Shown: positions 17,255 to 26,034, counted from the first letter of the stretch. The stretch is 45,850 nucleotides of DNA from Actinokineospora inagensis DSM 44258 (GCF_000482865.1 NZ_AXWW01000007.1:156936-202785), one strand, 5' to 3'. Translations and numbers: made by a program. The notes: generated by a model not told the origin, from the letters alone.

Positions 17255-19933
17255 ATGTCCGAGCGGGACCCTTACGCCTACCCGCCGCTGTGGGAAGCAG
17301 ATGTGGTGCTCTCCGACGGCGGTACCGTCCACATGCGCCCGGTAGTGCCCACTGACGCGGAAGCCCTTCGCGCGTTCCACGGCAGGTTGTCCGAACGCAC
17401 GCGGTATTTCCGGTACTTCGGGCCGTATCCGACGATGCCGGACAAGGACCTCAAGCGGTTCAGCACCGTTGACCACCACGACCGGGTCGCGTTCGTCGCC
17501 CTGCTCGGTGACGACATCGTCGCCGTGGGCCGGTACGAGCGGTTGCCCAGCTCGGATTCCGCTGAGGTCGCGTTCGTCGTGGAGGACTCCCATCAGGGCC
17601 GCGGCCTGGGGTCGATCCTGCTGGAGCACCTGGCCGCCGCCGCGCGGGAACGCGGCCTGCGCCGGTTCGAGGCGGAGGTGCTCGCCGAGAACGCCCAGAT
17701 GGTGCGGGTGTTCCGGGACGCGGGGTACCAGGTCAGCCGGGTGTTCGACGAAGGTGTGCTGCACCTGGAGTTCGCCATCGACCCGACTGAGGCCTCGGTG
17801 GCGGTCGCCTGGGCGCGGGAGCAGGCGGCGGAGGCGCGCAGTGTGCACAACCTGCTGCACCCCCGGTCGGTCGCGGTGATCGGGGCGTCCACCGACCACG
17901 CGAAGGTCGGCAACGCGGTGCTGGGCAACCTGTTGGCCGCCGATTTCGCCGGCCCGGTGTTCCCGGTCAACCCCGAGCACCGGTCTGTGCGTGGCGTGCG
18001 CGCCTACCCCACTGTGCTCGACATCCCTGACCCGGTGGATCTCGCCGTTGTCGCTGTCCCGGCCGCCGGGGTCGATGACGTCATGGACGCCTGTCTCGCG
18101 AAGGGCGTCAAAACGCTCGTAGTGGTCAGTTCGGGGTTCGGTGAGACCGGTCCGGATGGCAAGGGCGCTGAACGCCGTCTTGTCGACGAGGCCCGCGCGC
18201 ACGGTATGCGTGTCGTGGGGCCTAACGCGCTCGGTGTGGTCAACCTTGATCCCGCCGTACGTCTCAACGCGACTCTTGCCCCAACCTTGCCTGGACCGGG
18301 GCGCGCGGGCTTCTTCTGCCAGTCGGGGGCGTTGGGGACGGCGATCCTCGCTGACGCTGCCGCGCGGGGCTTGGGTCTGTCGACCTTCGTCTCCGCGGGT
18401 AACCGTGCCGATGTATCCGGCAATGATCTGTTGCAGTACTGGGAAACCGACCCGGCCACCGACGTCGTCTTGCTGTACCTGGAGTCCTTCGGCAACCCGC
18501 GCAAGTTCGGTCGGCTCGCCAGGCGTTTGGGGCGTAAGAAGCCCGTTGTGGTGGTCAAGTCGGGGCGCAACACAGTGCTACCGGCGTTGGCGGCCACTGG
18601 TGTGCGGGTGGATGAGGCCAGCGTGCAGGCGTTGTTCGAGCAGGCCGGTGTCATTCGGGTCGAGTCGATCGCGCAACTCTTCGACACCGCGTTGTTGTTG
18701 GCACACCAGCCGTTGCCGCAAGGGGAGCGGGTCGCGGTGGTGGGGAACTCGTCGGCGATCGGGGTGCTGGCCGCGGATGCCGCGTTGGGCGCGGGTCTGG
18801 AACTCGCCGGTGACCCGGTCGACGTCGGTGCGCAAGCTGGTCCGGACGAGTTCGCCGCCGCTGTCGCCGATGCCTTGCGCCGGGACGACGTCGACTCGCT
18901 GATCGTGGTGTTCGTGCCCCCGTTGGCCATTCCGGGTACCGCCTACGCGCGTGCCCTCAGGGAAGCCGCTGAGGGTTTGCCCGAGGCACACACCAAGCCC
19001 ATCGTGTCGACATTCCTTGCCGCGGACGGCATCCCGGCGGAGTTGGCCGTACTCGGGCCCACTGGCGCGCCGATACGAGGATCAATCCCGTCCTACCCGA
19101 GCCCGGAGAGGGCAACGCTCGCTCTTGCCCGTGCGACCGCCTATGCCCGTTGGCGTTCCTCACCACCTGGCACCTTCGTGCGCCCCGAAGACATCGACCC
19201 CACCGCGGCGAGCGCGGTGGTCGAGGCCGCACAAGCCCGCGCCCACGGACCCGAGGTGGAGCTGACCGACGACGAGGTCACCGCGCTTCTTGGCCACTAC
19301 GGCATAGAGGTCATGCAGTTCCACGTCGTGTCCGACCCTGATGCCGCTGTCGTCGCGGGCAAGGAGTTGGGCCTACCGGTGGTGATGAAGACCGCCAGCC
19401 AACAGTTCCGCCACCGCAGCGACCTCATCGGCGTCCGACTCGACCTGACGACGGATGACGCTATCCGCAACGCTTATGCCGAACTGGTAAGCGTTTCCGG
19501 TGTCCGCGAGGTCTACATCCAGCGCATGGCCCCGAAGGGCAACTCGTGCAGCATCGGACTCCAAGACGACCCGTCCTTCGGCACCGTCGTCTCCTTCGGC
19601 TTGGCGGGACTGGTCAGCAACCTCCTGGGTGACCGCGCCTACCGCGCAGTCCCTCTTACCGACAACGACGCCGCGGGCCTGATCCGATCTCCCAAGGCCG
19701 CCCCCCTCCTGGCGGGCTACGCGGGCGGCGAGCCCGCTGATCTGCTCGCCCTGGAACAGCTCGTGCTCCGCGTGTCCGCCATCGCCGAGGACATCCCCGA
19801 GATCCGCGCCCTGGCCCTGGAGCCCATCCTGGCGTCGGCGGCGGGCGCGTACGTGACCGGCGGCCGCGTCACGCTCGGCCCACCCCCGTCGCGGCACGAC
19901 AGCGGACCACGGCGGCTGCGCCCGATCGCGTGA
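17255..19933 (+). CDS. Bifunctional GNAT acetyltransferase / acetate-CoA-ligase-like protein (Pat-type protein acetyltransferase)
   Basis: 892 residues from the ATG at 17255 (AGGGAC upstream, one base after the acuC stop); an ATG at 17237 overlapping acuC is the alternative. Domain order: GNAT N-acetyltransferase (about 15-185; acetyl-CoA loop SHQGRGLGSILLEHL), CoA-binding Rossmann domain (HPRSVAVIGASTDHAKVG), succinyl-CoA-ligase-like domain (FFCQSGALGTAILADA), and C-terminal ATP-grasp domain (about 665-890; LPVVMKTASQQFRHRSD). In ADP-forming acetyl-CoA synthetases a phospho-histidine lies in a SSHTG loop; here the aligned stretch reads LPALAATGVRVDE, without His. The ligase half is therefore probably regulatory, as in Salmonella Pat, and the protein most likely acetylates lysines of enzymes such as acetyl-CoA synthetase. 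Confidence 0.9.
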   Translation: MSERDPYAYPPLWEADVVLSDGGTVHMRPVVPTDAEALRAFHGRLSERTRYFRYFGPYPTMPDKDLKRFSTVDHHDRVAFVALLGDDIVAVGRYERLPSSDSAEVAFVVEDSHQGRGLGSILLEHLAAAARERGLRRFEAEVLAENAQMVRVFRDAGYQVSRVFDEGVLHLEFAIDPTEASVAVAWAREQAAEARSVHNLLHPRSVAVIGASTDHAKVGNAVLGNLLAADFAGPVFPVNPEHRSVRGVRAYPTVLDIPDPVDLAVVAVPAAGVDDVMDACLAKGVKTLVVVSSGFGETGPDGKGAERRLVDEARAHGMRVVGPNALGVVNLDPAVRLNATLAPTLPGPGRAGFFCQSGALGTAILADAAARGLGLSTFVSAGNRADVSGNDLLQYWETDPATDVVLLYLESFGNPRKFGRLARRLGRKKPVVVVKSGRNTVLPALAATGVRVDEASVQALFEQAGVIRVESIAQLFDTALLLAHQPLPQGERVAVVGNSSAIGVLAADAALGAGLELAGDPVDVGAQAGPDEFAAAVADALRRDDVDSLIVVFVPPLAIPGTAYARALREAAEGLPEAHTKPIVSTFLAADGIPAELAVLGPTGAPIRGSIPSYPSPERATLALARATAYARWRSSPPGTFVRPEDIDPTAASAVVEAAQARAHGPEVELTDDEVTALLGHYGIEVMQFHVVSDPDAAVVAGKELGLPVVMKTASQQFRHRSDLIGVRLDLTTDDAIRNAYAELVSVSGVREVYIQRMAPKGNSCSIGLQDDPSFGTVVSFGLAGLVSNLLGDRAYRAVPLTDNDAAGLIRSPKAAPLLAGYAGGEPADLLALEQLVLRVSAIAEDIPEIRALALEPILASAAGAYVTGGRVTLGPPPSRHDSGPRRLRPIA

Positions 19934-19958
19934 GGGAGGGCCGGGGTCCGGCCCTCCC
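19934..19958. terminator. Bidirectional terminator between the acetyltransferase and anti-sigma genes
   Basis: 11-bp perfect stem GGGAGGGCCGG / CCGGCCCTCCC with a 3-nt loop directly after the acetyltransferase stop and 6 nt from the convergent anti-sigma stop. Confidence 0.75.
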
Positions 19959-19964
19959 CGAGCG

Positions 19965-20669
19965 TCACATCTTCACCGACACGAACTTCTTGCCCGCGTC
20001 GTTGACGATCTCCACGGCGCTGATGTTCGCCATGTCGACCATCGCCGAGCCATCCAGGGTGGTGCCGTTCGCGGCGCCCGCCTCGGACACGACCCAACTG
20101 GCCGCCTGCTCGCGGCTGCCGTCCGTGCCGACCACGATCACCCGGCACCGCTCCCCGGCGGGGATGCCGGTGGCGGCCAGGTTGACCCGGACCCAGCCCG
20201 CGGCGGGCACGACCTTCGCGGTCAGGTGGACGCCGGTGCCGGGGTCACCCCCGGAGAGGAACCGGGTCCCGTCGACCTGGGGTTCGGGCGGGCTGACGGT
20301 CACCGTCGGTCCGCCCGCCACCGGGGTCCCGGTCGAGCGGCCGATCGCGACGCCCGCGCCGAGCACCGCGGCGATCACCACGGCGGCGGCGACACCAGCC
20401 ACCGCGATCCGCCGGTTGCGGTCGGCGGTCACCTCGGCGCGGACCTGGCGCAGGGTCCTGGCCAGCAGCAGGTCTCCGTCCTCCGGGGGGCCTTCCAGCA
20501 GCGCCTCCGGGGGCAGCTCACCGGCCATGTCCCTCACCTCCTCCAGGTCACGCAGTTCGGCGCGGCAGTCCGCGCAGTCGGCCAGGTGCCGCTCGACGGC
20601 GGCTCGTTCGTCTTCGTCCAGCGCGCCCAGCGCGTACGCGCCGAGCATCGGGGCCTCGTGGTCGCTCAT
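19965..20669 (-). CDS. Zinc-containing anti-sigma factor (RskA/RslA-like) for the adjacent ECF sigma
   Basis: 234 residues from the ATG at 20667-20669, which overlaps the sigma stop (ATGA). The N-terminal zinc anti-sigma motif is RHLADCADC, with His28, Cys32 and Cys35. One transmembrane helix lies near 86-108 (IAVAGVAAAVVIAAVLGAG). The extracytoplasmic C-terminal domain is an anti-sigma-K factor type beta fold containing ERCRVIVVGTDGSREQAASW. It holds the sigma factor at the membrane until an envelope or redox signal. The layout resembles SigL-RslA of mycobacteria. Confidence 0.9.
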   Translation of the reverse strand: MSDHEAPMLGAYALGALDEDERAAVERHLADCADCRAELRDLEEVRDMAGELPPEALLEGPPEDGDLLLARTLRQVRAEVTADRNRRIAVAGVAAAVVIAAVLGAGVAIGRSTGTPVAGGPTVTVSPPEPQVDGTRFLSGGDPGTGVHLTAKVVPAAGWVRVNLAATGIPAGERCRVIVVGTDGSREQAASWVVSEAGAANGTTLDGSAMVDMANISAVEIVNDAGKKFVSVKM

Positions 20670-21223
20670 GCCGGCGTCCCCTCCAGCGCGGTCCGCCCGG
20701 CCATCGCGGTGCGCAGCGCGCGCAGGGCGTAGTGCGAGCGGGACTTGACCGTGCCGGGCGCGATCCCCAGCTCCCGCGCGGCCTCGGCCACGCTGCGGTC
20801 CCGGAAGTAGACCTCCACCAGCACCTTCCGATGTTCCTCCGACAGCTCCTCGATGGCGGCGAGCACGGTCATCGAGTCCACCACCCGCTGCGAGTGGTCG
20901 CCGGACACCGGGACCGCCGCAGGCGTCTCGGCCACCTCGGCCGGTCGGGCCGCCTTGGCCCGGACCCGGTCCACGATGATGTTCCTGGCCACGGTGAACA
21001 GCCAGGCCCGCACCGACCCCTCCTTGCTCATCAGGTTGTCCGCGTGCCGCCACGCGCGTACCAGTGTCTCCTGGACGACGTCCTCGGCGGCGGCCCGATC
21101 CCCGGTGAGTCGCACGGCGTAGGCCAGCAGCGCCTTGCCGTGTTCCTCGTAGAGCGAGCGGACCAGCGCCTCGTCCCTCGATGTCGCCCGTGCCGCCCGT
21201 TCCCGGGCGAACAGCCTCGCCAT
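20666..21223 (-). CDS. ECF RNA polymerase sigma factor (SigL-like)
   Basis: 185 residues from the ATG at 21221-21223 with AGGGAG upstream; an earlier in-frame start would add 18 residues without a ribosome site. Region 2 (LYEEHGKALLAYAVRLTGDRAAAEDVVQE and VRAWLFTVARNIIVDRVR) and region 4 (LSEEHRKVLVEVYFRDRSVAEAARELGIAPGTVKSR) are complete; there is no extra C-terminal domain. Its stop overlaps the anti-sigma start. A GAACC-N16-CGTGTC promoter at 21267-21294 suggests it transcribes its own operon. The name SigL is by similarity of layout and promoter, not by database search. Confidence 0.9.
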   Translation of the reverse strand: MARLFARERAARATSRDEALVRSLYEEHGKALLAYAVRLTGDRAAAEDVVQETLVRAWRHADNLMSKEGSVRAWLFTVARNIIVDRVRAKAARPAEVAETPAAVPVSGDHSQRVVDSMTVLAAIEELSEEHRKVLVEVYFRDRSVAEAARELGIAPGTVKSRSHYALRALRTAMAGRTALEGTPA

Positions 21224-21266
21224 GCCGACTCCCTGTCCAACGGCGTCCGGTTGCCCCTTCGCGGCT

Positions 21267-21294
21267 GACACGGCCACCGGGGCGGATCGGTTCG
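21267..21294 (-). promoter_or_regulatory. Candidate ECF promoter for the sigma/anti-sigma operon
   Basis: On the minus strand CGAACC is followed after 16 nt by CGTGTC, matching the TGAACC...CGTGT type recognised by SigL/SigK-like sigma factors (family knowledge). The -10 lies 43 nt before the sigma ATG. It supports autoregulation. Confidence 0.6.
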
Positions 21295-21306
21295 AATTTG
21301 TTCCGG

Positions 21307-22215
21307 CTAGCAGTGCCTGCCGGAGTTCACGCAGGTCACGATGGCGGCCATGGCAGCCTCGGTGTGCACGTCGATGAAGTGCGCGTGGTCCGATGCGGCC
21401 GCCCGGTCGACGACCTCGGGGAAGCTGTCGATGCCGATGTCGGTGCCCGTGGGCAGGTCGTAACCGACCTCGATGTGCAGCCTCGGCACCGGGAACGTCG
21501 CGCGCGGGCAGCCGCCGTTGGTGCCCGGGAACTGCACGTGTGACTTGTGGTCGGGGCTGTCGGTGCCCTTACCGTCCCAGCAGCTCGGGAAGTCGTACAC
21601 GCGCAAGGTGCGGCTGCCATTCGGGCATTCCGGGTAGGACAACGTCACGCGGTCGGTAAAACCGGAGCAGGTCCACGTACCGCGCGCGGACGGACCGGCC
21701 TTCGCGTCGCCTGTCACCGTGCGGAGGAACCGGGGCATGGCGACGACGTTGCTGACGGGGCTACCGAAGAAGGTGATGGTCACCGAGTCGGGGGTGCGTA
21801 CCTCGCTGTGGTGACCGTTGACGCGCAACACAGGCCAGTAGTAGCTGGAGAGGTCACCGTCGCGGCAGGTGGTCTTGGCGGCCGCGAGCACGTCGTTGGT
21901 GCTGAACGCGTCGGTCGCGAGGTTGCCCACGTAGTCATGGAGGTGGTGCGCGCCGTCGTGAACGCCGGGGGAGGCGACGACGTTGTCGGAGTTGCGGTGG
22001 TTCTCCTCGTCGCGGCCGCAGTCCTCGGTATAGCTACCGGTCGACGCTCCCTTGCCGACCGCCGGTGCCGTAGTGGCCGGCACATCGCGGATGTCCACCC
22101 GGTCGCCGGGCGTCGCGGAACACCCGGACGTGACGAGTAAGAGGAGAACGACGAGCACGCCGATGGCAGCAGGCATGCGGAGGGGAAGCACCTGATCACT
22201 CTGAGCCCGGCCCAC
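21307..22215 (-). CDS. DUF1996 domain secreted lipoprotein
   Basis: Up to 302 residues from a GTG at 22213-22215. In-frame starts at GTG 22189-22191 or ATG 22174-22176 are alternatives, and none has a strong ribosome site. The signal segment MPAAIGVLVVLLLLVTSGCS ends in a lipobox with Cys as the attachment site. The mature part has the DUF1996 features: a SDNVVASPGVHDGAHHLHDYVGN-like His-rich start (seen near residues 75-98), YYWPVLRVNG and SCWDGKGTDSPDHKSHV. Several paired cysteines suggest disulfides. Function is unknown; fungal and actinobacterial relatives are secreted. It precedes the ECF operon in the same direction but is separated by that operon's own promoter. Confidence 0.85.
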   Translation of the reverse strand: MGRAQSDQVLPLRMPAAIGVLVVLLLLVTSGCSATPGDRVDIRDVPATTAPAVGKGASTGSYTEDCGRDEENHRNSDNVVASPGVHDGAHHLHDYVGNLATDAFSTNDVLAAAKTTCRDGDLSSYYWPVLRVNGHHSEVRTPDSVTITFFGSPVSNVVAMPRFLRTVTGDAKAGPSARGTWTCSGFTDRVTLSYPECPNGSRTLRVYDFPSCWDGKGTDSPDHKSHVQFPGTNGGCPRATFPVPRLHIEVGYDLPTGTDIGIDSFPEVVDRAAASDHAHFIDVHTEAAMAAIVTCVNSGRHC

Positions 22216-22299
22216 GACTGGTCAGTGAACACGATCAAGCCGGGCCGTGGCGCGGGAGTGAAGGCGATGCGCCGAATGCCCCACAACACCCGGCCCGGA

Positions 22300-23484
22300 T
22301 CACCCCCGGTCCAGCACCAGCCCGACGCCCAACCCGGTCGGCGCGCTCACCCCGGCCACCCCGAGCCGCCCCGCCCGCCGCTCCAGTTCCTCCAGGCAGC
22401 CGCCGACCATGATCGCCCCGGTCGCGCCGACCGGGTGGCCCAGCGCGATCGTGCCGCCCGCAGGGTTGAGCCGCTCCGGGCCCGCGTCGAACGCCCACCG
22501 CAGTCGTAGGCACAGCGCCGCGAACGACTCGGCGAACTCGAACACGTCCACCTGCCCCGGCGTGATCCCCGCGCGCAGCATCGCCCGCGCCATCGCCTCT
22601 TGGCCCGCGGTCAACATCCGCACCGGGTCCCGCGCGACCACCGCGGTCGTGACGATCCGGGCGCGCGGGGTCATCCCCAGCCGCTGGGCGGCGCGTTCGT
22701 CGCCGATCACCAGCAGCGCGGCTCCGTCGGCGGGGGTGGGGGAGGTCGCGGTGGTGTGCCGATGGTCGATCCGCCGGGGCGAGTCCCGACCGGCCAACGC
22801 CAACGCGTCGTGCCCGTCGGCGCCGATCCCGGCGTACGCGGGCGGCAGGGTGGAGAGCACGTCGCGGCTGCTGTCCGGGCGCACCAGTTCGTCCCGGTCC
22901 AGACCGCCGACCGGGACCAGCGACCGGTCGAACGCGCCCGTCCGCCAGGCCGCCGCGGCCTTGTGCTGCGACTCCAGCGCGTAGCCGTCCAACTCGTCCC
23001 GGTCGAAGCCGTCCAGGGTGGCGTTGAGGTCGGCGGCCACCCCCGGGTGCACCGACCCGGTGCGCCGCACCACCTCCGCGTCCGTCCACAGTGGAGATCG
23101 GGTGGCCAGTGGGCCGACCCGGGATGTGCTCTCCACCCCGCCCGCCACCACCAGGTCGACCTCACCCGCGCGAACCCGGGCCGCCGCCTGGGCGACCGCG
23201 TCGATGCCGGAGGCACAGAACCGGTTGACCATGACGCCAGGCACCCCGTGTCCCCAGTCGGCCAGCAGTGCCGCCGTCCGGGCGAGGTTGCCACCCTGCT
23301 CGCCCACCTGCGCCGCGCAGCCGAGTACCACGTCGCCCACCCGGGTCGGGTCTAGACCGCGGCCTACCAGCGCGTCGAGCAGGGTCGTCACCAGCGCCAA
23401 CGGCGGCACGTGGTGCAGGCCGCCGGACGCGGTGCCCCCGCCGCGGGGCGTGCGGACGTAGTCGAGCAGGTAGGGCTCACCCAC
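22300..23484 (-). CDS. Thiolase family protein (acetyl-CoA acyltransferase-like), second catalytic Cys absent
   Basis: 394 residues from the GTG at 23482-23484, which has AGGGGG 6 nt upstream; an ATG at 23506-23508 would add 8 residues but lacks a site. The acyl-accepting cysteine is present in NRFCASGIDAV (near residue 90), and the catalytic His in GGTIALGHPVGATGAI. The usual NEAF motif reads AESF, and the C-terminal CxGGGxG loop reads APTGLGVG, so the second active-site Cys appears to be Ala. Length and other blocks are normal. It may still cleave 3-ketoacyl-CoA poorly, have a different reaction, or be non-catalytic. No fadB-like partner is adjacent. Confidence 0.85.
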   Translation of the reverse strand: MGEPYLLDYVRTPRGGGTASGGLHHVPPLALVTTLLDALVGRGLDPTRVGDVVLGCAAQVGEQGGNLARTAALLADWGHGVPGVMVNRFCASGIDAVAQAAARVRAGEVDLVVAGGVESTSRVGPLATRSPLWTDAEVVRRTGSVHPGVAADLNATLDGFDRDELDGYALESQHKAAAAWRTGAFDRSLVPVGGLDRDELVRPDSSRDVLSTLPPAYAGIGADGHDALALAGRDSPRRIDHRHTTATSPTPADGAALLVIGDERAAQRLGMTPRARIVTTAVVARDPVRMLTAGQEAMARAMLRAGITPGQVDVFEFAESFAALCLRLRWAFDAGPERLNPAGGTIALGHPVGATGAIMVGGCLEELERRAGRLGVAGVSAPTGLGVGLVLDRG

Positions 23485-23593
23485 CGCGCACCCCCTCTTC
23501 CGGAGCATGGCCTGGTCACCGCCCCAGTTGTAGTCTCGGATTCCGGGACGTGGCAACCAGAGACCACCAGTGTGACCGGGCAGGGGGTCCGAA

Positions 23594-25111
23594 ATGGATG
23601 TGGAGATCCTCGGCCGGGTCTTGAGCACGCTCCCACCCGACGACGACCACCCGTACCGGACGGGCCCCTGGCGGCCGCAGACCGTCGAGCGGGCGGCGAC
23701 CGAGTTGGCGGTCGTCGGTGAGATCCCGACCGACCTCGACGGGGTCTACCTGCGCAACACCGAGAACCCCGTACACCCCGCGCTGGCCACCTACCACCCG
23801 TTCGACGGCGACGGCATGGTCCACGTCGTGGGATTCCGGGACGGGAAGGCGTTCTACCGCAACCGGTTCATCCGCACCGACGGGTTCCTGGCGGAGCAAG
23901 AGGCCCGACAGTCGTTGTGGGCCGGTATAGCCGAGAAGCCCGAGTCCGCGGTCAGACCGGTCGGTTGGGGCGCGCGCGGCAGGATGAAAGACGCCGCGAG
24001 CACCGATATCGTCGTACACGCGGGAGTGGCGTTGGCCACGTTCTACCAATGCGGTGAGCCGTACCGCATCGATCCGCTCACCTTGGAGACACTCGGCAAG
24101 TCCGCGTGGACCCCCGCGCACGGTGTCTCCGCGCACACCAAGGTGGACCCGGCCACCGGCGAGCTCATGTTCTTCAACTACGGCAAGGAAGAACCGCACC
24201 TGCGCTACGGCGTGGTGGACGCAGACGACAAGCTCGTGCACTACACCGACATCCCGCTACCGGGCCCACGGCTCCCGCACGACATGGCGTTCACCGAGAA
24301 CTACGCCATCTTCAACGACTGCCCGCTGTTCTGGGAACCGGACCTCCTCGCGAAGGGAGCCCACGTCGCCCGGTTCCACCCGGAACTGCCGCTGCGGCTC
24401 GGTGTGCTGCCGCGCCGCGCCACCGGCGACCGGGTCCGCTGGTTCGAGGCCGACCCGACCTTCGTGCTGCACTTCGTCAACGCCTACGAGGACGGCGACG
24501 AGATCGTGGTCGACGGCTTCTTCCAGTCCGACCCGGAGGGCCGCGGCGGGCACTGGCCGGGCGACCCGGCGTACGCGCGGCTGTTCCGCATGCTGTCGCT
24601 GGACGGCATGGGCACCCGGCTGCACCGGTGGCGGCTGGACCTGGCCACCGGCCGCACCCGCGAGGAACGGCTCAGCGACGACATCACCGAGTTCGGCATG
24701 GTCAACCCGAACCGCGCCGGACGCGACTACCGGTACGCCTACGCCTCCACCGGCGCCCCCGGCTGGTTCCTGTTCGACGGGATCGTCCGGCACGACCTGC
24801 GCACCGGCGCCCAGCAGCGCTACCACTACGGTGCCGGGGTGTTCGGCAGCGAGACCGCCGTCGCCCCCCGGGCGGGTGGCCGCGGCGAGGATGACGGGTA
24901 CCTGGTGACCATGACGACGGACATGACCGCCGACCGGTCCGAGTGCCTGGTCTTCGACGCCGCCAGGGTCGACGACGGGCCGCTCGCCCGGATCCGGCTC
25001 CCCGAACGGGTCAGCAGCGGCACGCACAGCACCTGGGCGCCCGGCTCGGCCATCCCCGGCTGGGCCGACGCCGACCACCCGGCGACCACGGTGGGCCTGC
25101 CCAGGTCATGA
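23594..25111 (+). CDS. Carotenoid oxygenase family protein (carotenoid or stilbene cleavage dioxygenase)
   Basis: 505 residues from the ATG at 23594 with AGGGGG upstream. The enzyme cleaves a C=C bond of a carotenoid, apocarotenoid or stilbene with O2 using Fe2+ held by four histidines. All four are visible: AHTKVD (His about 181), LPHDMAFTENY (about 229), VLHFVNAYEDGDE (about 293) and SGTHSTW (about 478). The seven-bladed propeller length is normal. There is no signal peptide, so it is cytoplasmic. Its stop overlaps the ATG of a regulator gene (ATGA), so the two are translationally coupled. No carotenoid biosynthesis genes are nearby; the substrate is unknown. Confidence 0.92.
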   Translation: MDVEILGRVLSTLPPDDDHPYRTGPWRPQTVERAATELAVVGEIPTDLDGVYLRNTENPVHPALATYHPFDGDGMVHVVGFRDGKAFYRNRFIRTDGFLAEQEARQSLWAGIAEKPESAVRPVGWGARGRMKDAASTDIVVHAGVALATFYQCGEPYRIDPLTLETLGKSAWTPAHGVSAHTKVDPATGELMFFNYGKEEPHLRYGVVDADDKLVHYTDIPLPGPRLPHDMAFTENYAIFNDCPLFWEPDLLAKGAHVARFHPELPLRLGVLPRRATGDRVRWFEADPTFVLHFVNAYEDGDEIVVDGFFQSDPEGRGGHWPGDPAYARLFRMLSLDGMGTRLHRWRLDLATGRTREERLSDDITEFGMVNPNRAGRDYRYAYASTGAPGWFLFDGIVRHDLRTGAQQRYHYGAGVFGSETAVAPRAGGRGEDDGYLVTMTTDMTADRSECLVFDAARVDDGPLARIRLPERVSSGTHSTWAPGSAIPGWADADHPATTVGLPRS

Positions 25112-26034
25112 TCCACCCGCCGGACCGGCCCAGCCTGCTCGGTGTGGGCGGCGACAACGCCGTCGCCCACGCCATCGGGACCGTCGCGGACGAGTGGACG
25201 CTGTTGATCCTGCGGCACGCGCTGCGGGACGGCACCAGTCGTCCCGCGGACTGGCAGCGGTTGTTGCCGATCTCGAACGCGGTGTTGGCTTCACGGCTCC
25301 GCCACCTCGGCGACCTCGGCGTGCTGGAGCCCCGTGGCCGCCGCGAGTTCGCGCTCACCCCCCGTGGGGTCGGTCTCTGGCCCTTCCTGCTCGCCGTCTG
25401 GTCCTGGGAACTCACCTGGGCCGACGGCCCCGGCCCCGACTTGCCCCTGCTCAGACACCTCGACTGCGGCGAGCTGTTCACCCCCGTCCAAACCTGCCGC
25501 GGCTGCGCCGAACCCGTGGCACCACGCGATGTCCGCGCCGCCTTCGGTCCCAGCGGCTCCTGGCCCCGCTCCACCCCGACCGCCACCCTGCGCCGCCGCT
25601 CCAGCGGCTCCACCAGCCTCGGCGGTGGCTTCTTCCCGGAGTCCCGCGCCCTCATCGGCAACCGCTGGTCCGCCACCATGCTCGGCGCCGCGTACCTGGG
25701 CGCCCGCCGCTTCCCCGATTTCCAACGCCGCCTCGGCGCCCCCGCGACGGTCGTCGCCGACCGGCTGCGCACCTTCAGCGCCCTGGGCGTGCTCAGCCCG
25801 GTCGGCGACCTTGACCACGCCGAGCGTTCGACCTACCGGCTCACGGACAAGGGGCGGGCGCTGTTCCCAGTGGTCATGGGCGCGTTGACGTGGGGGGAGC
25901 GGTGGTTCGTCGCCCCAGAGGGGCCCGCGGTGGTGGTCGAGCACGGCGACCACCCGTTCGAGCCACTGCTGGTGTGTTCCGGGTGTGGGGACGCGCTGTC
26001 CGGCCGCACGATCACGCCGGTGCCGGTGGACTGA
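25108..26034 (+). CDS. Tandem-duplicated HxlR-type transcriptional regulator
   Basis: 308 residues starting at the ATG 25108. Two winged helix units of HxlR type lie in one chain. The first (about 15-105) has AIGTVADEWTLLILRHALR and ISNAVLASRLRHLGDLGVLEP. The second (about 175-260) has LIGNRWSATMLGAAYLGARRF and VVADRLRTFSALGVLSP. Each unit is followed by a CxxC pair (TCRGCAEPV and VCSGCGDAL), so the repeat includes a small zinc-knuckle-like tail. HxlR proteins normally act as dimers of about 110-150 residues; here the dimer appears fused. Overlap with the oxygenase gene suggests it controls that operon. Confidence 0.85.
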   Translation: MIHPPDRPSLLGVGGDNAVAHAIGTVADEWTLLILRHALRDGTSRPADWQRLLPISNAVLASRLRHLGDLGVLEPRGRREFALTPRGVGLWPFLLAVWSWELTWADGPGPDLPLLRHLDCGELFTPVQTCRGCAEPVAPRDVRAAFGPSGSWPRSTPTATLRRRSSGSTSLGGGFFPESRALIGNRWSATMLGAAYLGARRFPDFQRRLGAPATVVADRLRTFSALGVLSPVGDLDHAERSTYRLTDKGRALFPVVMGALTWGERWFVAPEGPAVVVEHGDHPFEPLLVCSGCGDALSGRTITPVPVD

